A stretch of DNA of 29,153 bases from UBA11524 sp045591175 (GCA_045591175.1 JAZNSI010000035.1:1-29153), one strand, 5' to 3'. Positions 1-7,590 are shown, numbered from the stretch's first letter. The notes: generated by a model from the letters alone, not told the origin. Translations and numbers: made by a program.

Positions 1-141
1 ACCGCTATATCGACTTCTACAACAACGAGCGCATCCAAACTAAATTCGGAGTGGCGCCGCTCTCGCTTCGCCTCTCCGTCTGATCCTTTTGTCCTTACAT
101 AGGGCCCTTTTTCTGCAGTCCGTACATTCTGGGGCGGTCTA
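1..141 (+). mobile_element. 3' end of an IS3-family-like insertion sequence (left copy, cut by window edge)
   Basis: This stretch is the exact inverted counterpart of the last 141 bases of the window, with one mismatch at base 113. It holds the C-terminus of a transposase and about 57 bases of terminal sequence. The copies stop matching just after GGGGCGGTCTA, so the element end is placed at about 140-141. Only the 3' end is visible. The family is inferred from the transposase C-terminus. No target duplication can be assessed because each copy has only one visible flank. Confidence 0.8.
3..83 (+). CDS. IS3-family-like transposase, C-terminal fragment (partial)
   Basis: The fragment encodes 26 residues followed by TGA, beginning RYIDFYNNERIQTKFG. 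The YxxFYNxxRxQ pattern closes the DDE integrase-type catalytic domain (OrfB) of IS3-family transposases, just after the catalytic glutamate, which lies outside the window. The 5' part is missing because the window begins here, so intactness cannot be judged. The same 26 residues are encoded at the other window end in opposite orientation, so at least two copies exist. The family is likely; the subgroup (IS150- or IS3-like) is not resolved. Confidence 0.8.
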   Translation, partial: RYIDFYNNERIQTKFGVAPLSLRLSV

Positions 142-179
142 TCCATTCCGCCGGTCTTTTCTATTATCCCCCAAAACGC

Positions 180-205
180 AAAAAAGTGGCATACGCCACT
201 CTTTT
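180..205 (-). terminator. Intrinsic terminator after rpmJ
   Basis: On the minus strand a 6-bp stem, AGTGGC with GCCACT, closes a GTAT loop and runs directly into six T residues. It lies about 90 bases past the rpmJ stop and before the IS end. The plus strand also has CTTTT after the stem, so it may stop IS read-through as well. Confidence 0.7.
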
Positions 206-272
206 GACTCACGCGAACAAACACGCGGAAGCAAGCATGCCCAACCCCCGATACTCAATCGCGAGCTTGGGT

Positions 273-291
273 CCAGGGGCGAAGCTCCTGG
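273..291. repeat. Short hairpin abutting the rpmJ stop codon
   Basis: CCAGGGGC, loop GAA, GCTCCTGG form an 8-bp stem with one G-T pair, ending one base before the rpmJ stop codon. No T-run follows, so it is not a classic terminator. The CAGGGGC/GCCCCTG core recurs in the hairpin cluster near 17350-17372, which suggests a dispersed intergenic repeat. Confidence 0.5.
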
Positions 292-405
292 TTAGCCCTG
301 CTTCTGCTTGTGCTTGGGATTCTCGCAGATCACCATGACCTTGCCCTTGCGGCGGATGATCTTGCACTTCTCGCAGATGGGCTTCACGGACGGACGAACC
401 TTCAT
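292..405 (-). CDS. rpmJ: 50S ribosomal protein L36, zinc-binding form
   Basis: The 37-residue product has the standard length of L36, a small zinc-ribbon protein of the large subunit. The ligands are visible: Cys11, Cys14, Cys27 and His32 (the C+ form). The start follows an AGGAGG-type ribosome binding site. The gene follows infA as in most Firmicutes. Here, however, it has its own sigma-A promoter about 90 bases upstream of the ATG and a terminator downstream, so it can be transcribed alone. The rpsM gene that normally follows is not seen before the IS. It was found by reading the strand directly because it is very short. Confidence 0.97.
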   Translation of the reverse strand: MKVRPSVKPICEKCKIIRRKGKVMVICENPKHKQKQG

Positions 406-496
406 GCTCTGTTACCTCCTGTTGTAGAGTCTGAGCGGGTGCGGCGGATGCCTACCCGGATTCTTCATACGTTGGGACTATAACAGTCCAACAATT

Positions 497-525
497 ATTA
501 TACACCAGATGTGCCAAACCGTCAA
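497..525 (-). promoter_or_regulatory. Sigma-A-type promoter for rpmJ
   Basis: On the minus strand, TTGACG and a perfect TATAAT are separated by exactly 17 bases. Transcription would start near 490, leaving a leader of about 85 bases before rpmJ. The promoter sits in the 177-base infA-rpmJ gap. I see no intrinsic terminator with a T-run between infA and this promoter, so rpmJ may be fed by both. Confidence 0.8.
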
Positions 526-582
526 GGGGAAATCCATGACAATTTGTTCCGCGCACCGAGATTTTTACGATTGTCCCTGTTA

Positions 583-804
583 TCAGGACTTGCTGCGCCA
601 GGTGATACGGCCACGGGTGAGGTCGTAGGGGCTCAGCTCGATGGTGACCTTGTCGCCCTCGTAGATGCGGATGAAGTTCATGCGCATCTTGCCGGAGATG
701 ACAGCGGTAACCTGATAGCCATTGGGCAGCTCAACCTTGAACATAGCGTTCGGAAGGGCTTCAATGACCTTGCCTTCCATTTCGATGACGTCGCTCTTGG
801 ACAT
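583..804 (-). CDS. infA: Translation initiation factor IF-1
   Basis: This 73-residue protein has an S1-type OB fold. IF-1 binds the 30S A site during initiation and works with IF-2 and IF-3. Family signatures are GKMRMNFIRI at residues 38-47 and SPYDLTRGRITWR at 58-70. Residue 35 is Val where many IF-1 proteins have His before ISGKMR, a minor change. The start has a good ribosome binding site and follows the KOW gene by 12 bases, in the conserved map-KOW-infA-rpmJ order. It is transcribed with adk and map, downstream of the secY terminator. Confidence 0.98.
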   Translation of the reverse strand: MSKSDVIEMEGKVIEALPNAMFKVELPNGYQVTAVISGKMRMNFIRIYEGDKVTIELSPYDLTRGRITWRSKS

Positions 805-816
805 TTTCAGTCCTCC

Positions 817-1128
817 TTACTTGTCGTCGTCCACGTCGGTGGACGGATTGCTGATTTCCAAGCCATTCTCGCGCAGATAACGGCGCAGATCACTGTCCTG
901 CAGGTGCTTGTTGGGAAGCGTGCTTCCGTCAACATTCACCACAATGGGCTTGGGGCGAAGATGCTTGACCTTTTTCTTCTTGGGATGATCGATCTTCCGC
1001 GTCAGGCCGTCTGCCATGAGCACGAAGTCTTCGTCGATCACCTCAAGCACGATGAAATACCGACCCTCATCGCGGCCCTGGGTGGAAAGCACCACCCGAC
1101 CGGGGATCATCGTCAGCCTGTCCATCAT
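817..1128 (-). CDS. KOW-domain RNA-binding protein (L14e-like)
   Basis: The 103-residue protein has an N-terminal KOW-like beta barrel over about residues 7-45 (PGRVVLSTQGRDEGRYFIVL), a basic run DHPKKKKVKHLRPKP and an acidic tail DVDDDK. Clostridia commonly carry such a protein between map and infA, annotated as KOW-domain RNA-binding or L14e/L6e/L27e-like; its exact role is not established. The ATG chosen overlaps the map stop as ATGA, which indicates translational coupling. A second ATG follows immediately. A ribosome or RNA role is inferred from the domain and the position. Confidence 0.88.
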   Translation of the reverse strand: MMDRLTMIPGRVVLSTQGRDEGRYFIVLEVIDEDFVLMADGLTRKIDHPKKKKVKHLRPKPIVVNVDGSTLPNKHLQDSDLRRYLRENGLEISNPSTDVDDDK

Positions 1129-1901
1129 TCCTTGTCCTCCCACTTGAAGCCGGGATAGGTCAGGATCTCGGGCAGACCTGCCTCGTTGATGGCGAGGGTG
1201 TGCTCGTAATGGCTGCACAGGCTCCGGTCGCGGGTGCGGTAGCACCACTGATCGGCGTCGCAGGTGACACGCCAGTCGCCGGCGGAGATCATCGGCTCCA
1301 CCGCAATGGTCATGCCCGCGCGCAGGCGCAGGCCCTTGCCGGGAACGCCGTAGTTGTACACCGGCGGATCCTCGTGCATTTCGCGGCCAATGCCGTGACC
1401 GGTCAGGTCGCGGATGACGCCGCAGCCATTGCTTTCGGCATATTCCTGGCAGGCGTGGCCTACATCGCCCAGGCGGTTGCCTGCGACGCACTGACGGGCA
1501 GCGCGCCAGAAGCACTCCTCGGTGATGTCGATCAGTCGCTGCGCTTCGGGAGAGATCTCCCCTACGCCGGCGGTGAACGCGCTGTCAGACTGCCAGCCGT
1601 CCAGGATCAGTCCGCAGTCAACGGAGATGATCTGGCCAGCCTTGAGCACCTGCTTCTTGTTGGGGATCCCGTGCACCACCGCATCGTCCACGGACGTGCA
1701 GAGGGTGGCAGGATAGCCCTGATACCCCTTGAAGGACGGGATCGCGCCCGCCTTGCGGATGAGGGATTCGGCGTAAGCATCCAGGTCGAAGGTGGTCACG
1801 CCGGGCTTGATCTCGGCGCGAAGCTTCTGATGCACCTCGTAAAGCAGCGCACCAGCGGCACGCATCTTCGCGATCTGGTCAGAATTCTTCAAACTGATCA
1901 T
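1125..1901 (-). CDS. map: Methionine aminopeptidase, type I
   Basis: This enzyme removes the initiator Met from new proteins. The 258-residue product has the pita-bread fold length of type Ia enzymes with no N-terminal zinc finger. All five metal ligands are visible: Asp95, Asp106, His169, Glu202 and Glu233, with substrate-binding His77 and His176. The second Asp sits in QSDSA rather than the commoner GDTA. The gene starts 5 bases after adk and overlaps the KOW gene by 4 bases, so adk, map and the KOW gene are translationally linked. Confidence 0.97.
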   Translation of the reverse strand: MISLKNSDQIAKMRAAGALLYEVHQKLRAEIKPGVTTFDLDAYAESLIRKAGAIPSFKGYQGYPATLCTSVDDAVVHGIPNKKQVLKAGQIISVDCGLILDGWQSDSAFTAGVGEISPEAQRLIDITEECFWRAARQCVAGNRLGDVGHACQEYAESNGCGVIRDLTGHGIGREMHEDPPVYNYGVPGKGLRLRAGMTIAVEPMISAGDWRVTCDADQWCYRTRDRSLCSHYEHTLAINEAGLPEILTYPGFKWEDKE

Positions 1902-1906
1902 CGCTA

Positions 1907-2530
1907 TCAGCCCTTCACGACAGTCAGGATGGACTCGAAGATCGTGTCCATGTCCTGCGCGCCATCGATGACCTTGAGGTTGCCCTTCTTCTGGTAGTAA
2001 TCCACCAGGGGAGCGGTCTGCTCATGGTACACGTTCAGGCGGTTGAGGACGGTTTCAGCGCTGTCGTCCTTGCGCTGGATGAGGGTTTCGCCGCACTTTG
2101 CACACTTGGTCTCGCCGTTCAGGTGGTCCACATGATAGGTGGCGCCACAGGCAAGGCACACGCGGCGGCCGCTCAGGCGGTTGATGAGCACCTCGTCAGC
2201 CACGTCCAGGTCGACCACAACGTCGATCTTGGCGATGGTATCAAGGGCCTCAGCCTGGGGAACCGTGCGGGGGAAGCCGTCCAGGATGTAGCCATTCTGG
2301 CAGTCATCCATGGCCAGGCGCTCACGGACGATGTCAATGATGACCTCGTCGGGCACCAGCTTGCCGGCCTCAACATACTGCTTCGCCTTCAGGCCAGTGG
2401 GAGTCTCCTCCTTCATGGCGCGGCGGAGAATGTCGCCCGTAGAAATCTGGGGAATATTCAGCGCGTCGCAGATGCGCTGCGCCTGGGTGCCCTTACCGGC
2501 GCCGGGAGGGCCAAGAAAGATCACATTCAT
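1907..2530 (-). CDS. adk: Adenylate kinase, long form with zinc-binding LID
   Basis: Adk interconverts ATP plus AMP with two ADP. The 207-residue protein has P-loop GPPGAGKGT at residues 7-15, the AMP-binding region TGDILR at 31-36, and DGFPRT at 84-89. The LID carries Cys125, Cys128, Cys143 and Cys146, typical of Gram-positive zinc forms. It is about ten residues shorter than the usual 214-217, through a tighter LID and a shorter C-terminus. It follows secY as usual, but a strong terminator lies in the 129-base gap, so its promoter is unclear. Confidence 0.97.
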   Translation of the reverse strand: MNVIFLGPPGAGKGTQAQRICDALNIPQISTGDILRRAMKEETPTGLKAKQYVEAGKLVPDEVIIDIVRERLAMDDCQNGYILDGFPRTVPQAEALDTIAKIDVVVDLDVADEVLINRLSGRRVCLACGATYHVDHLNGETKCAKCGETLIQRKDDSAETVLNRLNVYHEQTAPLVDYYQKKGNLKVIDGAQDMDTIFESILTVVKG

Positions 2531-2605
2531 GATGATGTTCCTTCCTGCAAATCGTCGCTTGGTAGCTTATGTCGTAATTGGTTCATGTATACCAGTGCAG
2601 GCTTT

Positions 2606-2653
2606 GAAAAATGCCATGCACCGAAGAAGCGGACTTACGACGGTGCATGGCAT
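2606..2653 (-). terminator. Strong intrinsic terminator between secY and adk
   Basis: A perfect 13-bp stem, ATGCCATGCACCG with CGGTGCATGGCAT on the minus strand, closes a 17-base loop that can itself form an AAG/CTT mini-stem. The descending arm runs into TTTTT. It lies just 6 bases past the secY stop codon. This would end or attenuate the long S10-spc transcript before adk. I see no convincing promoter between it and adk. Confidence 0.85.
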
Positions 2654-2659
2654 AATCAA

Positions 2660-3916
2660 TTACATGAAACCGTTGTCCTTGTCGCTCTCGATGCCACGGA
2701 TGGCCATCTCGCCCTTGATCGTGCGCATGGTCTCCAGGGAGACGGACACAGCGATCAGCATGGAGGAGGCAGCGAAGGGCACCTGAGTCTCCGCGAACTT
2801 CAGCATCAGCGTGGGGATCGCGGCCAGCACAGCCAGGAACAGCGCCGCAAACAGGTTGAGGCGGTTGGTGGTGCGCTGCAGGTAGGACGCAATATCCTTA
2901 CCGCGGCGGCCGGGGATGGTCGCACCCTGCTGCTGCAGCTGCTCAGCCTGCTTCTTGGCATCGAAGGAGATGCTGGAGTAGAAGAAGGTGAACGCGAAGA
3001 TCAGCAGCGCGGACAGGATCAGATGCAGCCAGGCGCCGTTGACCAGATGCTCGTTGCACCAGGCGGTGAAACCGCTGTGGGGAGCAACCAGCTGGCCGAT
3101 GGTGCCGGGGAAGGACAGGAAGCTGTACGCGAAGATCAGAGGCATAACGCCCACAGCGATGACCTTCAGGGTCATGTGGGTGTTCTGACCACCGTACACG
3201 CGACGGCCCTTGACCTGCTTGGCGATCTGCAGCGGGATGCGGCGCTCGCCCAGGTCAACGTAAGTGACAACAAAGGTCAGAATGACCAGCAGCACCAGCA
3301 GGGCAGCAGCACTGATGTAGGTGCTGATGCTACCGGCAGTGCGGAAGCCATTCAGGATGCCGTTGAACAGGTTGGACACGATACCGGCGAAGATCAGCAG
3401 GGAGATACCGTTGCCGATGCCCTTCTCGGTAATGCGCTCACCGATCCACATGGCCAGGGCAGTACCGCCAGCCATGGAGACGCCGATGAGGATGTTGTTC
3501 CACAGGCCGTCCTTGGCATAGCCCAGGCCGTTGGACAGGCCGATAGCCTGAATCACAGCCAGAGCGATAGTCAGGTAGCGAGAGATACGGTTGATCTTCT
3601 CGCGGCCACCCTCTTCCTGCTGCATGCGCTCCAGAACAGGAAGCGCGATGCACAGCAGCTGCATGATAATGGAGGAGTTGATGTAGGGGGAGATACCCAT
3701 GGCCATAATGGTCATCTGGGACATCGCGCCACCAGTCATCATATTCATCATATCAAGCAGGGGGAGGTCAGTGCCGCCCATGCCCAGTCGGGTCAGGTCG
3801 ATACCGGGAGCCGGGATACAACCAACCAGACGGAACAGGATCAGCATACCGAAGGTATAGAGGATCTTCTTGCGCAGGTCTTCGATCTTCCACAGCTTGC
3901 GAATGTAATCAAGCAT
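2660..3916 (-). CDS. secY: Preprotein translocase channel subunit SecY
   Basis: SecY forms the protein-conducting channel in the cytoplasmic membrane with SecE and SecG. The 418-residue product has the family's hydrophobic pattern of about ten membrane helices. The N-terminus reads LDYIRKLWKIEDLRKKI and is followed by FRLVGCIPAPGID and the plug-region start near residue 60. It is slightly shorter than the usual 430. It starts 1 base after the rplO stop, as expected for the end of the spc operon, and is followed directly by a strong terminator. Confidence 0.98.
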   Translation of the reverse strand: MLDYIRKLWKIEDLRKKILYTFGMLILFRLVGCIPAPGIDLTRLGMGGTDLPLLDMMNMMTGGAMSQMTIMAMGISPYINSSIIMQLLCIALPVLERMQQEEGGREKINRISRYLTIALAVIQAIGLSNGLGYAKDGLWNNILIGVSMAGGTALAMWIGERITEKGIGNGISLLIFAGIVSNLFNGILNGFRTAGSISTYISAAALLVLLVILTFVVTYVDLGERRIPLQIAKQVKGRRVYGGQNTHMTLKVIAVGVMPLIFAYSFLSFPGTIGQLVAPHSGFTAWCNEHLVNGAWLHLILSALLIFAFTFFYSSISFDAKKQAEQLQQQGATIPGRRGKDIASYLQRTTNRLNLFAALFLAVLAAIPTLMLKFAETQVPFAASSMLIAVSVSLETMRTIKGEMAIRGIESDKDNGFM

Positions 3917-3917
3917 G

Positions 3918-4358
3918 TCAGATCACCTCGCAGGTGCCGCCAACGGCTTCAATCTTCTCCTTCGCAGAAGCGGTGAACTTAGCCGCCTTAACGGTCAGCT
4001 TCTTGGTCAGTTCGCCGTTGCCCAGGACCTTCAGGCCATCCTTGGACGCGTGGATCATGCCGCAGTCGATCAGGATCTCTTCGGTCACGACAGCGCCGTT
4101 CTCGAAGACTTCCAGAGCCTCAACATTGATGCACTCGTAATCAGTACCAAAGATGTTGGTGAAGCCCTTCTTGGGCACACGACGGTACAGGGGCATCTGG
4201 CCGCCCTCGAAGCCGGGGCGCTTGCCGCCGCCGGAGCGAGCCTTGGCACCCTTGTGACCCTTACCAGCAGTCTTACCCAGACCGGAGCCAACGCCGCGGC
4301 CAAGACGCTTGGCAGCGGTGGTGGAACCCTCGGCGGGATGCAGCTCGTGCAGTTTCAT
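3918..4358 (-). CDS. rplO: 50S ribosomal protein L15
   Basis: L15 is a late-assembling large-subunit protein that contacts 23S rRNA. The 146-residue product has the standard length. The glycine- and lysine-rich N-terminal extension is evident at residues 20-43 (LGRGVGSGLGKTAGKGHKG), followed by FEGGQMPLYRRVPKKGF, the family core. It follows rpmD by 17 bases and precedes secY by 1 base, the invariant spc order. An AGGAGG-type site precedes the start. Confidence 0.98.
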   Translation of the reverse strand: MKLHELHPAEGSTTAAKRLGRGVGSGLGKTAGKGHKGAKARSGGGKRPGFEGGQMPLYRRVPKKGFTNIFGTDYECINVEALEVFENGAVVTEEILIDCGMIHASKDGLKVLGNGELTKKLTVKAAKFTASAKEKIEAVGGTCEVI

Positions 4359-4375
4359 TCGGGGTTTCCTCCTTA

Positions 4376-4555
4376 TTATTCGTTGACTTCTTCAACCTTC
4401 ACCATGTGCTTCACGGCGAAGATCTGGCCGCGGATGGCGGCGTTGTCGGGCTTTTCGACGGTCTGGCCAACCTTATGCAGGCCCAGAGCGGCGACGGTCG
4501 CCTTGTGCTTGGGCAGAGAGGCGATGGGAGACTTGATCAGAGTAACCTTCAACAT
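4376..4555 (-). CDS. rpmD: 50S ribosomal protein L30
   Basis: The 59-residue L30 begins MLKVTLIKSPIASLPKH and continues ALGLHKVGQTVEKPDN and IRGQIFAVKHMVKVEE, the bacterial L30 pattern with the short ferredoxin-like fold. The start follows GGAGGTAGAGAT. It lies between rpsE and rplO as in every standard spc operon. It is short and was read directly from the strand. Confidence 0.97.
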   Translation of the reverse strand: MLKVTLIKSPIASLPKHKATVAALGLHKVGQTVEKPDNAAIRGQIFAVKHMVKVEEVNE

Positions 4556-4569
4556 ATCTCTCTACCTCC

Positions 4570-5067
4570 TTAGCCCAGGATCTCTTCCACGGTCTTGCCG
4601 CGCATCTTGGCGACTTCCTCAGCGCTGCGCAGCTGCTTGAGGGCCTCGATGGTGGCCTTGACCATGTTGATGGGGTTGTTGGTGCCGAAGGACTTGGTAC
4701 GGATGTCCTTCACGCCAGCCAGCTCCAGCACCGCACGGGCAGCGCCGCCGGCGATCACGCCGGTACCTTCGGGAGCGGGCAGCAGCACCGCCTTAGCGGT
4801 GGAGAAGTAGCCCACAGAATCATGGGGGATGGTAGTGCCGTTCAGGGGCACATTCACCAGGTGCTTCTTGGCATCTTCGTTCGCCTTGCGGATGGCCTCG
4901 GGAATTTCCGCAGCCTTGCCCATACCGGCGCCGACGCGGCCATTCTCGTCACCCACAACGACCAGCGCGGAGAACCGCATGTTGCGGCCGCCCTTAACGG
5001 TCTTGGAGACGCGGTTGACAGCAACCAGGCGATCCTTGAATTCGCTTGCCTGTTCGTAGCGTTGCAT
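4570..5067 (-). CDS. rpsE: 30S ribosomal protein S5
   Basis: S5 is a small-subunit protein at the mRNA entry channel, involved in fidelity. The 165-residue product has the normal length. The N-terminal double-stranded-RNA-binding-like domain contains VNRVSKTVKGGRNMRFSALV, and the C-terminal half contains GVKDIRTKSFGTNNPINMV. The reading frame stays open upstream, but the ATG beginning MQRYEQASEFKDR has an AGGAGGT site about 10 bases ahead and gives the family length, so it was chosen. Confidence 0.97.
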   Translation of the reverse strand: MQRYEQASEFKDRLVAVNRVSKTVKGGRNMRFSALVVVGDENGRVGAGMGKAAEIPEAIRKANEDAKKHLVNVPLNGTTIPHDSVGYFSTAKAVLLPAPEGTGVIAGGAARAVLELAGVKDIRTKSFGTNNPINMVKATIEALKQLRSAEEVAKMRGKTVEEILG

Positions 5068-5086
5068 TTCCGTTGCTACCTCCTTC

Positions 5087-5455
5087 TTAGAATTCCAGAC
5101 CCGCTTCACGGGCGCCATTGGCCACTTCGGCCACACGGCCAGTGTACACATAGCCGCCACGGTCGAAGACGACGGTCTTGTAGCCAGCGGCGATGGCACG
5201 CTCGGCGATGAGCTTGCCCACCAGCTTGGCAGCGCCCTTCTTGTCCAGCTCATTCAGCTGCTCCTGGATGCCCTTCTCCATGGTGGAGGCGGCACACAGG
5301 GTCTTACCGGCGACATCGTCGATCAGCTGAACCTGGATGTGCTTCAGGCTGCGGTAGACGGACAGACGCGGCATTTCAGGGGTGCCGCTGATCTTCTTGC
5401 GGACGCGGGCATGACGAATCTCACGCAGTTCCGCACGGTCACGCTTCTTGAACAT
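5087..5455 (-). CDS. rplR: 50S ribosomal protein L18
   Basis: L18 binds 5S rRNA in the central protuberance, with L5. The 122-residue protein has the usual basic N-terminus (RAELREIRHARVRKKISG) and core PRLSVYRSLKHIQVQLIDD. The closing signature is KTVVFDRGGYVYTGRV then VANGAREAGLEF. It sits 18 bases after rplF and 19 before rpsE, with a good ribosome binding site. Confidence 0.98.
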   Translation of the reverse strand: MFKKRDRAELREIRHARVRKKISGTPEMPRLSVYRSLKHIQVQLIDDVAGKTLCAASTMEKGIQEQLNELDKKGAAKLVGKLIAERAIAAGYKTVVFDRGGYVYTGRVAEVANGAREAGLEF

Positions 5456-5473
5456 TTGCAGTCACTCCCTTTC

Positions 5474-6019
5474 TTACTTCTTACCGGTCTTGCCTTCCTT
5501 GCGGCGGACATGCTCATCGATGTACTTGATGCCCTTGCCATGGTAGGGTTCGGGCTTACGGATGGAGCGAATGTCAGCAGCCAGGGCGCCAACGACCTGC
5601 TTGTCGATACCCTTCACCACGATGGTGTTCTGGTTGGGGGTCTCGAAGGTCACATTTTCGGGAGCCACACGGATCACGTCGTGGCTGAAGCCGATCTTGA
5701 TGACCAGATTCTTGCCGTCCTTGCACTCAGCGCGGTAGCCGGTACCAACCAGCTCCAGAGTCTTGGAGAAGCCGGTGGAAACGCCCACGACCATGTTGTT
5801 GATCAGGGTGCGGTACAGGCCGTGCATCGCACGGTGGGGAGCAGCGTCAGAGGGGCGGGTGAGGGTAATGATGTTGCCCTCCTGGTTGACGGTGATAGCG
5901 GGGTTGACCTGCTGGGTCAGGGTGCCCTTGGCGCCCTTGACAGTGACCAGGTTGTCGCTATCAACAGTGACCGTCACGCCCGCGGGAACAGTGATCGGAA
6001 GTCTTCCGATACGAGACAT
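5474..6019 (-). CDS. rplF: 50S ribosomal protein L6
   Basis: L6 lies near the factor-binding region of the large subunit. The 181-residue protein shows the duplicated L6 fold. The N-terminus MSRIGRLPITVPAGVTV is typical, and the C-terminal signature EPYHGKGIKYIDEHVRRKEG covers residues 157-176. An AGGTGTGA-type site precedes the ATG. The 32-base gap to rpsH is the largest in this part of the operon and shows no terminator or promoter. Confidence 0.98.
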   Translation of the reverse strand: MSRIGRLPITVPAGVTVTVDSDNLVTVKGAKGTLTQQVNPAITVNQEGNIITLTRPSDAAPHRAMHGLYRTLINNMVVGVSTGFSKTLELVGTGYRAECKDGKNLVIKIGFSHDVIRVAPENVTFETPNQNTIVVKGIDKQVVGALAADIRSIRKPEPYHGKGIKYIDEHVRRKEGKTGKK

Positions 6020-6051
6020 GATATCACACCTCCATTAAGCGTGTCGGTCTA

Positions 6052-6450
6052 TTACCAGATGTAAGCCAGCACTTCGCCGCCGATGGCGTTCTTGCGGGCT
6101 TCCTTGTCAGTCATCAGACCCTTGCTGGTGCTGATGATCGCAATGCCCAGGCCGCCCAGAACCTTGGGCAGCTCCTCGCAGCGCGCGTAAACACGCAGGC
6201 CGGGCTTGCTGATGCGCTTCAGACCCGCGATGACGGGGGTCTTGCCATTGATATACTTCAGAGTCACCTTGATCTCGCCCTGCAGACCGTCGTCGATGAA
6301 ATCGACGGACTTCACGTAGCCTTCAGCCAGAAGAATCTTGGCGATGGCCTTCTTAGTGTTGCTGGCGGGCAGCGTCACAGAGTCGTGCTTGGCGATCTGC
6401 GCGTTGCGGATTCGGGTGAGCATATCGGCGATGGGATCATTCACAACCAT
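6052..6450 (-). CDS. rpsH: 30S ribosomal protein S8
   Basis: S8 is a primary 16S rRNA binder; in E. coli it also represses the spc operon. The 132-residue protein begins MVVNDPIADMLTRIRNAQ and ends with the rRNA-binding signature ISTSKGLMTDKEARKN then GGEVLAYIW. The ATG follows GGAGGTACCATC. No E. coli-like S8 operator could be recognised near rplE by eye. Confidence 0.98.
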   Translation of the reverse strand: MVVNDPIADMLTRIRNAQIAKHDSVTLPASNTKKAIAKILLAEGYVKSVDFIDDGLQGEIKVTLKYINGKTPVIAGLKRISKPGLRVYARCEELPKVLGGLGIAIISTSKGLMTDKEARKNAIGGEVLAYIW

Positions 6451-6480
6451 GATGGTACCTCCTTCCGTTTGTCTCCCCGA

Positions 6481-6666
6481 TTACCAGCTGGCCTTGCGCA
6501 CGCCCGGGATCTCGCCCTTGTAAGCGAGCTCGCGGAAGCAGACACGGCACACGCCGTACTTGCGCAGGACAGAGTGGGGACGGCCGCACAGACGGCAGCG
6601 GGTGTAAGCGCGGGTGGAGAACTTAGGCGTCCTCGCCTGCTTGATCTTCATACTCGTCTTTGCCAT
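6481..6666 (-). CDS. rpsN: 30S ribosomal protein S14, zinc-binding type
   Basis: S14 helps assemble the 30S head. The 61-residue length and four cysteines (Cys24, Cys27, Cys40, Cys43) mark the short zinc-dependent form (type Z) of Gram-positives, not the 89-residue zinc-free form. The core RCRLCGRPHSVLRKYGVCR is classic. It sits between rplE and rpsH as usual. No zinc-free paralogue is present in this window. Confidence 0.98.
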   Translation of the reverse strand: MAKTSMKIKQARTPKFSTRAYTRCRLCGRPHSVLRKYGVCRVCFRELAYKGEIPGVRKASW

Positions 6667-6682
6667 TGTTGTTCTCCTCCTT

Positions 6683-7228
6683 TTACGCCTGAGCGAAGGG
6701 CATGCCCATCAGACGCAGCAGCTCCTTGCACTCCTCGTCGGTCTTCGCGGTGGTGACGAAGATCATCTCCATGCCGCGGATGTTCTCGACCTTGTCGTAC
6801 TCGATTTCGGGGAACAGCAGCTGCTCACGGATGCCCAGGGCGTAGTTGCCGCGGCCGTCGAAAGAGGTCGCAGACACGCCGCGGAAGTCGCGAACGCGGG
6901 GCAGAGCGATGTTGACCAGCTTGTCCATGAACTCGTTCATGCGGTCGCCGCGCAGGGTGACCTTGGCGCCAACGTTCTGGCCCTCACGGAGCTTGAAGTT
7001 AGCGATGGACTTCTTGGCCTTGGTGATCATGGGCTTCTGGCCGGCGATGGCGGTCAGCTCGTTGACAGCCATTTCGAAGGCCTTGGTGTTGTCCTTCAGG
7101 TCGCCCAGACCCATGTTGATGACGATCTTCTCCAGCTTGGGGATCTCCATCACATTCTTGTAGCCGAACTTCTGCTGAAGAGCAGGAACAGCCTCGGCCA
7201 GGTACTTTTCCTTCATACGGGTAGCCAT
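6683..7228 (-). CDS. rplE: 50S ribosomal protein L5
   Basis: L5 binds 5S rRNA and contacts P-site tRNA. The 181-residue product shows PKLEKIVINMGLGD, the GQKPMITKAKKSIANFKLR signature and VTLRGDRMNEFMDKLVNI. The frame is open further upstream, but the chosen ATG (MATRMKEKYLAEAVP) follows AGGAGGA with suitable spacing, lies just past the rplX stop and gives the family length. Confidence 0.97.
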   Translation of the reverse strand: MATRMKEKYLAEAVPALQQKFGYKNVMEIPKLEKIVINMGLGDLKDNTKAFEMAVNELTAIAGQKPMITKAKKSIANFKLREGQNVGAKVTLRGDRMNEFMDKLVNIALPRVRDFRGVSATSFDGRGNYALGIREQLLFPEIEYDKVENIRGMEMIFVTTAKTDEECKELLRLMGMPFAQA

Positions 7229-7245
7229 CAGACTTTTCCTCCTTC

Positions 7246-7575
7246 TCAGATTTCGGCGCCGCACTTCTTGCAGGTGCGGACCATCTTGCGGACATTCTTG
7301 CCATTCTCGGTGGTCACGGTAACCTTGTGAGCCACGCGGACGGGCTTGCCGCACTTTTCGCAGATCAGCATCACGTTGGAAGCGTCGATGGGAGCTTCCT
7401 TCTTCACGATGCCGCCGGGCTGCATCGCATTGCGGGCCTTCTGGTGACGGGTCACCATGTTCACGCCCTCAACGATGACCTTGCCGGTCTTGGGGAACGC
7501 AGCGGCGATCTTGCCCTTCGTACCCTTATCCTTGCCGGTGATGACCATCACCAGATCATTCTTACGAACGTGCAT
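7246..7575 (-). CDS. rplX: 50S ribosomal protein L24
   Basis: L24 is an early assembly initiator near the exit tunnel. The 109-residue protein has an N-terminal KOW motif at about residues 6-33 (DLVMVITGKDKGTKGKI). The C-terminal half carries two Cys pairs, Cys72/Cys75 (CEKCGKP) and Cys102/Cys105 (CKKCG), consistent with a zinc-binding site; many L24 proteins have lost one or both pairs. It lies 15 bases after rplN and 17 before rplE. Confidence 0.97.
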   Translation of the reverse strand: MHVRKNDLVMVITGKDKGTKGKIAAAFPKTGKVIVEGVNMVTRHQKARNAMQPGGIVKKEAPIDASNVMLICEKCGKPVRVAHKVTVTTENGKNVRKMVRTCKKCGAEI

Positions 7576-7590
7576 CTCTTCCGCCTCCTC

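Noticed and set aside
2531..2600. A promoter for adk in the secY-adk gap
   Set aside because: A TATACA-like hexamer is present, but no acceptable -35 sequence lies 16-18 bases upstream of it.
2024..3976. A plus-strand open frame of 650 codons
   Set aside because: It is antisense to adk and secY and crosses the terminator between them.
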